Positions 1 to 7,608 of a stretch of DNA of 53,033 nucleotides are shown in pieces. The translations under genes and the position numbers were made by a program. The stretch comes from Chloroflexota bacterium (GTDB lineage: Bacteria; Chloroflexota; Dehalococcoidia; JACPQD01), in the NCBI GenBank assembly GCA_016190665.1, contig JACPQD010000003.1, positions 1 through 53,033 of the forward strand, given 5' to 3'. The notes beneath the pieces were generated by a model, which was given only the letters and a program-made list of their open reading frames with translations, had not been told where the DNA came from and did no database searches. The first letter of the stretch is position 1. Every line of letters begins with the position of its first letter.

Positions 1-413
1 CCCCCCCAACCAGCAGAGCCACGTCTGGTCTGGTCCGGTCTGCCACACCAGAAAGCTTCAGGTCGTAGCTCAAGGCTCCGCCGTAGGCCCCGCTCTTGTC
101 ACCAAGGAACTTGCCGGGCGCTTCGAACCACATTGTGTCACCACTGCGGTCATCAGTGGCTATGTGTCCGCCGGGATTGCCGCCGCTGGATTCATATTCT
201 GCCAGTCCGAAGTCTTCGACCACCGAATCAAAAGGGCCGCCGCCCTTATGGGAGACCTTTTTCCAGCCCTCGTTGCCGCTGTCGAAGGTGCTGGAGGCCA
301 GAATAGTCTCTGCCGAGACTGATGTCCGCTCGCTCAACGGGACGAGGGCGAGAAGGGCAAACAGTACTAGCGCCAATGCTAAGCCAATATTGATGCCGCG
401 AAATCGTTTCATG
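1..413 (-). CDS. Secreted laminin-B-domain-like protein, 5' part only
   Basis: The minus strand from the ATG at 413 is open to the window edge (about 137 codons, so the C-terminus lies outside). It begins MKRFRGINIGLALALVLFAL, a positively charged start and a hydrophobic stretch that fit a Sec signal peptide, ending near a plausible Ala-x-Ala site around residue 35. The mature part has TFDSGNEGWKKV, then GGHIATDD, WFEAPGKFLGDK and a segment ending LSYDLKLSG. This order resembles laminin-B (domain IV) modules in bacterial secreted proteins. An AGAAAGG ribosome site lies 6 to 8 bases before the ATG. The family assignment is from memory of the motif order; function is unknown, probably extracellular binding. 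The longer plus-strand ORF over the same bases has no ribosome site or recognisable motif. Confidence 0.7.
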
Positions 414-746
414 CTATTCCTTTCTTGTATGGACAGGAACTCTCGAGTTGATCTCATGTGCGGCCGGAGGACGTCCGGCCGTCGATTTTCCTCGCCGCTC
501 ACCCCACCCGTTGAACCTGGAAGCCGACCCTCCTGACACGAGCAGGTGGGCTATTGCTCCTCCTGAAGTCCCCCCCCGCTATTTAGGAACAGGGCTCGCC
601 ACGACTACTGTGTCTGGCCATGACGGCCGCGACGCTTAATGATAAGACTCCGCGACTAGTCCTGTCAAGGATTTCTGGTGGCTTTGGTGGGCGTTCCGGT
701 TGCGCCGGGTTTAGCGCGAATGAGATTTCGCCTTTGGGGCCGTCTC
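414..746. other. Gene-free stretch between two minus-strand genes
   Basis: No convincing ORF was seen on either strand. A perfect 7-bp inverted repeat (GGCCGGA, 5-base loop, TCCGGCC) lies at 462-480. The stretch should hold the 3' end of the downstream lipoprotein transcript and the promoter of the laminin-like gene, but no clear sigma-70 pair could be chosen. Short reading frames here are extensions of shadow ORFs. Confidence 0.5.
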
Positions 747-2447
747 CTACCGGCACCCCTCCGCCAGCCAGATGTCCTGCCGCTTCAGGTTGCCATAATA
801 GCCGAACTGCTTCTCCGGGAAGTAGTTCCGGATGCACTTCCAATAGGGCAGGTCCAGGAGATTGGTGTAGAGCACCGGAAGCGCCGCCAGGTCCAGCGCG
901 CGGCGCTGCGTTTTCAGGACTATCTCCTTGCGCTTCTCGGCGTCGATGGTCTTCGATTGCTCATCGTACCAGTCGTCAATCTGCTTGTCGCTGAAGCGCC
1001 CGTAGTTGCGCCCGCCTCCGGTGACGGCGAAGCTGAGAAAGAGGTCGGGGTCGTTTATCGGCTGGGCCGGGAAGAAGACGGAGAGGGCGAAGTCGGCTTC
1101 GACGCGCCGTTTCTCAGCCGTCGGTTGGTCCACGGTATCGATAGTCACCTGCACGCCGATAGCTTTGAGCTGGTCCTGGACGGCCACCGTCTCCTTGTTG
1201 TACTGGACGGTGCTCAGGGCCGAGGTCCTCAGCCCATCCGGGTGGCCAGCTTCAGCCAGCAGGGCCTTCGCCCTAGCGATGTCATCGGCAGCGACGCCCC
1301 GGTAGCCCGGTCGCTTAGTGAGCTCGTCGTCGGGCAGTGCCCAGGGCCCCGGCGGCATCAAAGCGGCGATCCTGCCTCGCCCCTCGGCCACTTGCATCGC
1401 CTTGTTGCGGTCCAGCGCCATGTCGATGGCTTGGCGGACGCGAACGTCGTTGAAGGGAGGCCGCGTCGCATTCAAATAGATGACGGTGTGACCCAGGGCC
1501 GGGATGCGGGCGACATTCAACCTATCGGCCATTTGCGTCCTGGCGGTCTCGGCCTGAGAAGGCGTGATGTTTACCAGGGAGAGGAAGGTCGTCCTGACAG
1601 CCCCGGTGCGCAAGGCGGCGAAGCGGGCGGCGTTATCAGGTATCAGGTACTGGCTGATGCCGTCCAGATAGGGACGCCCCTTGATGAAGTAGTCCTCGTT
1701 CTTCACGTGTTCCACGCCGACGCCGCGACTGTACCTCTTGAGTTTGTACGGCCCGGTGCCCAGGATATTGAACCCCATGGTCTTGTTCTCTCTCAGATGC
1801 TGGGGCGGCAGCATCGAGGCAGGAGACATGGCGACCAGGGGGACGAAAGAAGCGCTGGGGTACTTAAGGTAGATGTCCACCGCGTCGGGACGGGGCGTCT
1901 CCACGCGCTCGACGGCGGCTGCGATCTCCTTTCGAGTAATGACGACCCCTTCCGGGGGCTTCATCCAGCGGTCGAAATTGTACTTGACATCCTCGGAGGT
2001 GAAGGTCTTGCCATCGTGCCAGCGGACGCTCTTCCGCAGCGTGAAAGACACCTTCTTCCCGTCCGGGCTAATCTGGTAGCTCTCCGCCAGGTCGGGGATG
2101 ATACGCGCGCCGTCCTGCGGGTCGTACTGCAGCAGGGTGCTGTAGCCCATGCTGGCCTGGTCATAAGCCAGAGAGCGACCCGTGAGATGGAGGTCGAAGG
2201 TGGCCTCATCGATGTAGATAGCCGCCTTCAGGATGCTACCGTACTGGGGCTGGTCGGCCGCCTTCGGCGAGGGGGCTGGGGATTGGGGGCTGGGGGTCAG
2301 GGCCGGCTTGGCGGCAGTGGCCGGCGGCGTTTGGGCGGCCGGCTGCGCTGGAGTTGCGGGGGCTGGCGCCGCCGGAGCGCAGCCTGCCAGGAGAAGCCCC
2401 AAGACCATGACCAGGCTCGTGATTGGGAACAACCGCCTTGCTCGCAT
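747..2447 (-). CDS. ABC transporter substrate-binding lipoprotein, family 5 (peptide/nickel type)
   Basis: 566 residues. The N-terminus is a lipoprotein signal peptide with lipobox LAGC (Cys at residue 23), followed by a long Ala/Pro/Ser linker to about residue 70. The mature body has the family-5 pattern: STLLQYDP, then PDLAESYQISPDGKKVSFTL and VRWHDGKTFTSEDVKYNFDR, and later VRQAIDMALDRNKAM and ALLAEAGHPDG. Family members capture di/oligopeptides, nickel or other small solutes at the outer membrane face and pass them to a DppBC-type permease. No permease or ATPase gene is present in the window, so the ligand cannot be read from context. A strong AAGAGGAGG site precedes the ATG. Part of the linker is encoded by a heptanucleotide repeat (2271-2298). 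It lies just downstream of PrpD-1 on the opposite side of a 9-nt repeat array and resembles the second binding protein at 9244. Confidence 0.9.
   Translation of the reverse strand: MRARRLFPITSLVMVLGLLLAGCAPAAPAPATPAQPAAQTPPATAAKPALTPSPQSPAPSPKAADQPQYGSILKAAIYIDEATFDLHLTGRSLAYDQASMGYSTLLQYDPQDGARIIPDLAESYQISPDGKKVSFTLRKSVRWHDGKTFTSEDVKYNFDRWMKPPEGVVITRKEIAAAVERVETPRPDAVDIYLKYPSASFVPLVAMSPASMLPPQHLRENKTMGFNILGTGPYKLKRYSRGVGVEHVKNEDYFIKGRPYLDGISQYLIPDNAARFAALRTGAVRTTFLSLVNITPSQAETARTQMADRLNVARIPALGHTVIYLNATRPPFNDVRVRQAIDMALDRNKAMQVAEGRGRIAALMPPGPWALPDDELTKRPGYRGVAADDIARAKALLAEAGHPDGLRTSALSTVQYNKETVAVQDQLKAIGVQVTIDTVDQPTAEKRRVEADFALSVFFPAQPINDPDLFLSFAVTGGGRNYGRFSDKQIDDWYDEQSKTIDAEKRKEIVLKTQRRALDLAALPVLYTNLLDLPYWKCIRNYFPEKQFGYYGNLKRQDIWLAEGCR
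2271..2298. repeat. Heptanucleotide repeat inside a lipoprotein linker
   Basis: Four 7-base units in register: GGGGGCT, GGGGATT, GGGGGCT, GGGGGTC. They encode part of the Pro/Ser-rich linker of the binding lipoprotein read on the minus strand. The same kind of G-rich heptad occurs between genes at 12098-12125. Confidence 0.7.
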
Positions 2448-2470
2448 GTTGCCTCCTCTTGTTGCTAGCC

Positions 2471-2515
2471 GTCGGACGCGTCGGACGGGTCCGACCTGTC
2501 AGACCTGTCGGGCCC
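2471..2515. repeat. 9-nt tandem repeat array, GTCNGACNN family, copy A
   Basis: Five units in exact 9-base register: GTCGGACGC, GTCGGACGG, GTCCGACCT, GTCAGACCT, GTCGGGCCC. Each core GTCNGAC is itself a palindrome. It fills most of the 72-base gap between the lipoprotein gene and PrpD-1. Five more arrays with the same unit occur at 5598, 9170, 12122, 38508 and 48532. Confidence 0.85.
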
Positions 2516-2519
2516 GTGC

Positions 2520-3893
2520 TCAGCTTACGAGCCGGATCACCTCTGCAACGTCGCGCACAGCTTCCAAGTTCGACACCATATCGGCCAGTTTGGAGACGCT
2601 TTCTTCAGAGATGCGCACCCTGGAGTGGGCGGCGCAATCGCGGAACTTGGCCGCCAGCGCATCCATGGCCAGCGGATTCCGGGGATTTCCCAGCGGGTAC
2701 TCGCTGCGCCGGGAGAAGGTCCCGCTCTTCGTCCTCACCTCGACCACCGCTGGCGGCATCTCCTTGGGGCGCGCCAGCGAGGTATCCAGCCTGGGCACGA
2801 CCTTCCGGGCGACGGCGATCACCCGGGGGTCAGTCACCGACTTCGGAGTGAAATCATCGAGGACCACCGCCCCCTTGACCAGGGCCACAGCTACGCAATA
2901 GGGTACGCTCAGTTTGCCATCGTTGGCCGTCTTCGGGTTCTGCCGCTCCTCCAGGGGGCTGAACTGAATGAAGGGCTCCTCGTCCACGTAGCCGACCACC
3001 TCCACGATATCCTCCGGCTTTATCCGGTAGTCCCGATAGAGGGCCAGCGCGCAATCGACGAAGGGATGGATGGGCCGGGCGCAGGGATAGGGTTTGAAAC
3101 TCAGGTCCGCCATCTCGAAGCGCTCCCCCAACTGATCGGTGAGCGGCTTCGAATCGTACCTCCCTTGATGGTAGACCTGGAAAAGGCCGCAATCGCCCTC
3201 CAGGGTGTTGCGTGTGCCGGTGATGCCGCGCTGGGCCACCAGACTGGCGAGGACGCCCCCCCGCGAGGCGCAGCCCAGGTCGAAGAATCGGGACAGGACA
3301 TTGTCCTTCAGGCTCTGCAAGTTGCCGGAGCACTGGGCGTAGGCCAGCCCCAACGCGCTCGTCGTCTGCTCGTGGTCCAACCCCAGGAGGCGCGCCGAGG
3401 CCAGGGCGGCGCCGAGATAGCCGTAGATGCGGGAGCCGGACCAACCGCCGGCCCACCGTCCCTCCTGCCTCGCCAGTCCGATGCGGCACATCAGCTCCAC
3501 GCCGAGGGTGACCGCTATGATGAGTTCCTTGCCGCTGACGCCGCCCCTTCGTTCGGCGGCAGCGAGGGCGGCCGGAATGACGGGCGCGCCACAGTGAATC
3601 ACACCAACGTCGAAGGTATCGTCGTAGTCGGCGCAGTGGGCCATATAGCCGTTCACCAGGGCCGCCTCCGGGGAGGGCGCCCTGAACCCGTGGACGATGA
3701 CGGAGCTTTCCGGTTTCCCTCCCAACTCCTCCACGAGGCCGGCCATTCCCGCCACGCCCTCAGCGACGCTGCCGGCGAGGATGGTGCCGATGGTATCGAG
3801 GATGTCCTTCTTGGCCACCTCCGCGGCATCCTGAGGCAGGTCTTCGTACGTGATTCGGGCGGCGAGCTGAGCGAAAGCGATGGCGGCGTCCAT
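2520..3893 (-). CDS. MmgE/PrpD family protein (PrpD-1)
   Basis: 457 residues, a normal full length. The start MDAAIAFAQLAARITYEDL, the segment KKDILDTIGTILAGS, the acidic/His core HCADYDDTFDVGVIHCG and the C-terminal dimerisation-type region identify the family. Characterised members are 2-methylcitrate dehydratase, cis-aconitate decarboxylase and iminodisuccinate epimerase, all acting on small di- or tricarboxylates in the cytoplasm. The conserved His and Asp of the core are present, so an active enzyme is likely, but the substrate cannot be told. The AAGGAGGAATAATG start context is strong. It shares strand and spacing with flavoprotein-1 upstream and the lipoprotein downstream, so one transcript is possible. 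Four PrpD paralogs lie in this window. Confidence 0.93.
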   Translation of the reverse strand: MDAAIAFAQLAARITYEDLPQDAAEVAKKDILDTIGTILAGSVAEGVAGMAGLVEELGGKPESSVIVHGFRAPSPEAALVNGYMAHCADYDDTFDVGVIHCGAPVIPAALAAAERRGGVSGKELIIAVTLGVELMCRIGLARQEGRWAGGWSGSRIYGYLGAALASARLLGLDHEQTTSALGLAYAQCSGNLQSLKDNVLSRFFDLGCASRGGVLASLVAQRGITGTRNTLEGDCGLFQVYHQGRYDSKPLTDQLGERFEMADLSFKPYPCARPIHPFVDCALALYRDYRIKPEDIVEVVGYVDEEPFIQFSPLEERQNPKTANDGKLSVPYCVAVALVKGAVVLDDFTPKSVTDPRVIAVARKVVPRLDTSLARPKEMPPAVVEVRTKSGTFSRRSEYPLGNPRNPLAMDALAAKFRDCAAHSRVRISEESVSKLADMVSNLEAVRDVAEVIRLVS

Positions 3894-3910
3894 TATTCCT
3901 CCTTCATAGC

Positions 3911-4059
3911 GGTCAGCTATCAGCGGTCAGCCGCCAGCCTGCTACCGCCGACTACTGCAAGGTAGGGGTTTGAGACGACCCTGATTGCATAATCTTTGAC
4001 AGCGGTCAGCAATCGGCCGTCAGCCTGCTGAAAGCTGATTGCCGAAAGCTGATAGCTAC
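3911..4059. repeat. Heptanucleotide repeats between PrpD-1 and flavoprotein-1
   Basis: Two runs in 7-base register. At 3911-3945: GGTCAGC, TATCAGC, GGTCAGC, CGCCAGC, CTGCTAC. At 4004-4059: GGTCAGC, AATCGGC, CGTCAGC, CTGCTGA, AAGCTGA, TTGCCGA, AAGCTGA, TAGCTAC. The second run reaches the stop codon of flavoprotein-1. The change from TCAGC to GCTGA makes the second run roughly self-complementary, so it may fold in RNA. Confidence 0.75.
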
Positions 4060-5543
4060 TTCACCGCGTTTTCGGCGGCGATGCGCCCGAAGGCGATACA
4101 CTCGGCCAGGTTGCCGCCGCCCACCGGGTACAACATTCCGTAGATGGAGCCGCCTTCTCCGGCGGCGAAGAGGCCGGGGATGGGCTCGCCGAAGGGGTTC
4201 ACCACCTGCGCCCGGCTGTTCCGCCGCGGCCCGCCCTGGGTATTCGCCATTCCCGGGTACAGCCGCACAGCGTAGTAGGGCGGGCTATCCAGGGGCGCCA
4301 ACTCCAGCGGGTTCCGCGAGAATTCGGGGTCCCTTCCGTCCGCGCAATACCCGTTCCAACGTTCCACGGTCTCCGCGAGAACAGCCGGGACCATGCCCAG
4401 CTTGCCGGCAAGCTCGGCAACGGTGTTGCCGGCCACGATCCAGCCCTTCTTCAGCTCGACCTGATTGTCGGCGCTCCACTTATAAAGCTGGTGCGGCCCG
4501 GCCGGGCCGCTGGAGCGCTGGGCGATAGCCCCGGACTCAATCCTGCGCTGGTCGAAGACATAGTGGCTGGGCACCCGCGGGCATTCCAGCTTATGGGTAT
4601 CGAAGAAGGTCACCTCGTAGAAGACGGCGTGCGTCTTCATGTTCTCGGAGGTGAAGCGGCGACCGTAGCGGTCCACCACGATGTAGCCGGCGCGTACCTT
4701 CTCCTTCACGCCGCGTATTTGCTGGTGGGCCCAGTCGGCGCCGCTGAAGTCGAGAGAGAAGGCGTAGGGGAAGTCGGGGAATTTCGCTTTGAGGCGCGCC
4801 GAGCAGCAATTCATGTGCCAGAGGTCGGCCCCCACCTCCTGGGCCATGCGGATGCCGTCGCCGGTGTTGTCGATGCCGCCGCCGTAGTAGACGGGATGGA
4901 TTCTAAGATACTGCAGCTTCATCCCCTCATTGCCCTCGAAACCGCCGCTGCACAGGATAACCGCTTTGTTTGCCTTGATGTTGACTTCCTCGCCACCGCG
5001 GGACGCCCTCACCCCAACGACGTCGTCATTCTCGTTGACAATCAGCCTTTGCGCCGGAGCCTCATACAGGACTTCGATGTTGCGGGAGGCGACCTGCTGG
5101 TCCATGAACTCCATCATGCGCAGGCCCCGGCCCTGGTAGACCCACACCGCGATGCTGCTCGCACCGGGGAGCTCAGGGAACTCCGCCCCCGGATCAGAGA
5201 AGAGCCTGACCTCCCCACCGAGCCCCTTCAGCCATTCCACGTTCTGGGCCGTGTACCTGGCCCAGGCTGTTATGGTGTCCAGGTCGGTCCATTGCGCGCC
5301 TTCCTCCCTCCAGTAGAGGGACTTGAGGTACTCGATGGCCCCATCAACGTCCTTGGGACAGAGGAAGAGGCCGCCGGAGAGGCTGCTGCACGTGCAGCGG
5401 GCATCGGCGGGTTGCTTCTCCACCAAGACCACTCTGGCGCCCAAGTCGTGGGCCGTTATGGCCGCCGCGGCCCCCGCCAGACCGTAGCCCACCACTACCA
5501 CGTCGGCGCTGTTGTCCCATGTGACGCCTCTGGCTCGTAACAT
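4056..5543 (-). CDS. FAD-dependent oxidoreductase, fumarate reductase/KSTD-like (flavoprotein-1)
   Basis: 495 residues from the ATG at 5543, chosen because GGAGAAAGC lies just upstream and the protein then begins at the conserved strand. An upstream in-frame start at 5657 would translate the 9-nt repeat array into SD-dipeptide repeats and is rejected. The Rossmann dinucleotide motif VVGYGLAG is at about residues 17-24 with VVLVEKQP closing the first fold. The C-terminal FAD signature PIPGLFAAGEGGSIYGMLYP and GGNLAECIAFGRIAAENA is typical of the FAD_binding_2 group (fumarate reductase, urocanate reductase, 3-ketosteroid dehydrogenase). No heme domain, FMN domain or signal peptide is present, so it is a soluble single-domain form with an unknown electron partner. 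It lies between PrpD-1 and PrpD-2 on the same strand, suggesting consecutive steps on related acids. Confidence 0.9.
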   Translation of the reverse strand: MLRARGVTWDNSADVVVVGYGLAGAAAAITAHDLGARVVLVEKQPADARCTCSSLSGGLFLCPKDVDGAIEYLKSLYWREEGAQWTDLDTITAWARYTAQNVEWLKGLGGEVRLFSDPGAEFPELPGASSIAVWVYQGRGLRMMEFMDQQVASRNIEVLYEAPAQRLIVNENDDVVGVRASRGGEEVNIKANKAVILCSGGFEGNEGMKLQYLRIHPVYYGGGIDNTGDGIRMAQEVGADLWHMNCCSARLKAKFPDFPYAFSLDFSGADWAHQQIRGVKEKVRAGYIVVDRYGRRFTSENMKTHAVFYEVTFFDTHKLECPRVPSHYVFDQRRIESGAIAQRSSGPAGPHQLYKWSADNQVELKKGWIVAGNTVAELAGKLGMVPAVLAETVERWNGYCADGRDPEFSRNPLELAPLDSPPYYAVRLYPGMANTQGGPRRNSRAQVVNPFGEPIPGLFAAGEGGSIYGMLYPVGGGNLAECIAFGRIAAENAVK

Positions 5544-5597
5544 TGCTTTCTCCTTCGCTGAAGTTCGCCCCGTAGGGGCGGACCCAATGTGTCCCCC

Positions 5598-5670
5598 GTC
5601 AGACCTGTCGGACCCGTCGGACGCGTCAGACTGTACGCTGCCGGCCCCCAACCCCAACCCCCGACCCTGG
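5598..5670. repeat. 9-nt array, copy B, followed by C-rich heptads
   Basis: Four 9-base units at 5598-5633: GTCAGACCT, GTCGGACCC, GTCGGACGC, GTCAGACTG. They are followed by loosely conserved C-rich heptads from 5643 (GGCCCCC, AACCCCA, ACCCCCG). The array sits between the flavoprotein-1 start and the PrpD-2 stop. The same pairing of 9-mer and 7-mer arrays occurs at 12098-12189. Confidence 0.75.
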
Positions 5671-5687
5671 GCATGCCACGCATGCCC

Positions 5688-7061
5688 CTAGGCGCACACC
5701 AGCCGCATTACCTCCGCCACGTCCGGGACTTCTTCCAGGTTCGCCACCATATCAACGACGTGGGACAGGTTCTCCTCAGAGAGGCGCCGCTTCGCGTGGG
5801 CGGCGCAGTCGCGAAACTTGCTTACCATGGACTCCATGGTCATCGGGTTGTCTGGATGGCCGTAGGGGTGCTCGATGCTCGCGGAATGGGTGGCGTCCAC
5901 GGTCACGATCTCCATTCGGGCGGGGGCCACCGACTTCTGCCTGTGGAGCGACGCGTCCAGCCTCGGGACGACTTTATGGGCCAGGCTGATGACCGCCGGT
6001 TCTCTGATGGCCGCCTCGGTAAAGTCGTCGAGGACGACAGCCCCTCTGATGAGGGCCACGGCGACGCAATAGGGGATGCTGAACTGCGCCTCGGCGATGG
6101 TCTTCGGGTTCTGCTTCTCCGCCACCGGGTGGAACTCCATGTGGGGCTCCTGGTCGACGTAGCCGACGACCTCCTGGATGTCCTCCGGCCTTATCTGGTG
6201 CTGCTTTGAAAGCTCCAGCGCCAGATCGATGAAAGTGTGATTCAGGCGGCAGCAGGGGTACGGCTTGAAGCTGAGGTTGGCTATCTCAAACCGCTGGCCC
6301 AGTTCATCGGTAAGCTGTTTGGGGTCGTAGTTGCCGCGGTAGTAGACCTTGAAGAGGCCCAACTCGCCTTCCAGACAGCGCCGTGCGCCGGTGAGCCCCC
6401 GCTGCGCCGCCAGGGCGGAGAAGAGGGCGCCGCGCGCCGCGCAGCCCGGCTCGAGCGCCTTGGTCATGGTGTGCTCCACCAGGTGCTGGAAGTTGCCGGA
6501 GGCTTGCCCGTAGGCGATGCCCAGGGCGTTCGCGGTCTGCTCCTCATCGAGCCCCAGGATTCTCGCTGCCGCCAGGGTGGCGCCGAAATAGCCATAGACC
6601 GCCGTGCCCGACCATCCGGCCCACCGGCTCTCCTGTTTGGACAGGCCGATGCGACAGCTCATATCGACCCCCAGCGCCACGGCGGCAATGAGCTCTTTCC
6701 CGCTCACTCCACCCCGGCGTTCCGCGGCAGCGAAAGCGACGGGGATGACCGTGCACCCGGGGTGTCCGCCGGCCACGTCGTGGGCGTCATCATACTCGAT
6801 GCCGTGAGCCCCGTAGGAGTTCAGCAGCGCAGCCTCCGGGGAGGGCGCTCTGAAGCCGTGGCCGATGACGGACGCTTCCGGCTTTCCCGCCCACTCTCGG
6901 GCCAGCTCAACCAGCCCCTCCATTCCCTCAGCGGCGCTGCCCGCCAGCGCCACGCCCAGCGTATCGAGGATATCCTTCCTCGTCACGTCCACTGCGGCCT
7001 GAGGCAGGTCCTCGAATTTAAGCCTGGTGGCGAGTTGGGCGAAGGCGATAGCGGCATCCAT
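5688..7061 (-). CDS. MmgE/PrpD family protein (PrpD-2)
   Basis: 457 residues, collinear with PrpD-1 from MDAAIAFAQLATRLKFEDL to the C-terminal EVMRLVCA. The core reads HGIEYDDAHDVAGGHPG, retaining the His and Asp positions but differing from the PrpD-1 sequence, so a different substrate or partner is possible. It contains the family segment ending KPYPCCRLNHTFID. GGAAGGG about nine bases before the ATG fits a ribosome site. It is the first gene of the minus-strand run PrpD-2, flavoprotein-1, PrpD-1, lipoprotein, and its start faces the divergent plus-strand flavoprotein-2 across a 547-base repeat-rich space. The PrpD assignment is secure; the reaction (dehydratase, decarboxylase or epimerase) is not. 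Confidence 0.93.
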   Translation of the reverse strand: MDAAIAFAQLATRLKFEDLPQAAVDVTRKDILDTLGVALAGSAAEGMEGLVELAREWAGKPEASVIGHGFRAPSPEAALLNSYGAHGIEYDDAHDVAGGHPGCTVIPVAFAAAERRGGVSGKELIAAVALGVDMSCRIGLSKQESRWAGWSGTAVYGYFGATLAAARILGLDEEQTANALGIAYGQASGNFQHLVEHTMTKALEPGCAARGALFSALAAQRGLTGARRCLEGELGLFKVYYRGNYDPKQLTDELGQRFEIANLSFKPYPCCRLNHTFIDLALELSKQHQIRPEDIQEVVGYVDQEPHMEFHPVAEKQNPKTIAEAQFSIPYCVAVALIRGAVVLDDFTEAAIREPAVISLAHKVVPRLDASLHRQKSVAPARMEIVTVDATHSASIEHPYGHPDNPMTMESMVSKFRDCAAHAKRRLSEENLSHVVDMVANLEEVPDVAEVMRLVCA

Positions 7062-7608
7062 AGGGTGTTCCCTTCCTCTGCCTTGAAAGTAGTCACCGCA
7101 GAGACACAGAGTGCCCAGAGACGGAAATCAATAAGCTCACCGAGCAAGTCATCCGGGCCTTGACTGGGGGCAGGGGACGACTTCAAACATGGACAGACAG
7201 GATGCCCAGAATTGAAATCATAAAATCTTATCCTGTCTATCCTGTACATCCATGTTAACAGCGTCGCAATGGAAGTGCATCAAACGCATCGTCAACGGTT
7301 TCCCAGACGACCAAGCGGACTCTGCGCCTCTGCAGTGAATCTCCTAGTCGCGCCATCGCATAACAACCGCCGCTCCAGCGAGGGAACTGGCGACGGGGTG
7401 AGTATAACAAGCTGCCGAAGGCCTGTCAACGGGCAAAGCGATTCGAAAAGCATGAGGCAGGAAGTGGGGAGCAAGAGGCAAGGAGCGAGAAGTGCCGACC
7501 CCCGGCCCCTGGCCCCCGACCCCCATCTTGACGGCATGGGTTATGATAGTAATCGTCAGCGACACGCCGGGCGTGATAGCCTCACTCATTTTCAGGGAGG
7601 AGTCTGCT
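7062..7608. other. Divergent intergenic region rich in short-period repeats
   Basis: No gene supported. It separates PrpD-2 (minus) from flavoprotein-2 (plus) and should hold both promoters, though none is clear. Repeats seen: GCAGAGA-type heptads at about 7098-7125, partly mirrored near 7320-7340; an imperfect inverted repeat with 17-base arms at 7187-7203 and 7239-7255 (14 of 17 matched), built on ATCCTGT units of about 9 bases; and a ten-unit heptad run at 7454-7523. Confidence 0.6.
7454..7523. repeat. Ten-unit heptanucleotide array
   Basis: Ten units in unbroken 7-base register: GAGGCAG, GAAGTGG, GGAGCAA, GAGGCAA, GGAGCGA, GAAGTGC, then CGACCCC, CGGCCCC, TGGCCCC, CGACCCC. The purine-rich first half switches to a pyrimidine-rich second half, so the two halves could pair loosely. 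It ends 85 bases before the flavoprotein-2 start. Confidence 0.75.

Noticed and set aside
96..536. 146-codon plus-strand ORF
   Set aside because: Antisense to the secreted laminin-like gene, which has a signal peptide, ribosome site and motifs. The plus-strand product has none.
678..2468. 596-codon plus-strand ORF
   Set aside because: Complete overlap with the lipoprotein gene in antisense; high GC makes long shadow frames. Sequence is low-complexity Arg/Gly/Leu with no family.
2625..3965. 446-codon plus-strand ORF
   Set aside because: Antisense shadow of PrpD-1; no ribosome site, no recognisable domain.
5544..5657. Longer start of flavoprotein-1 encoding Ser-Asp repeats
   Set aside because: The extension is the translated 9-nt repeat array; the proper ribosome site is at the internal ATG. 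The same applies to early starts of the genes at 9157 and 12156.
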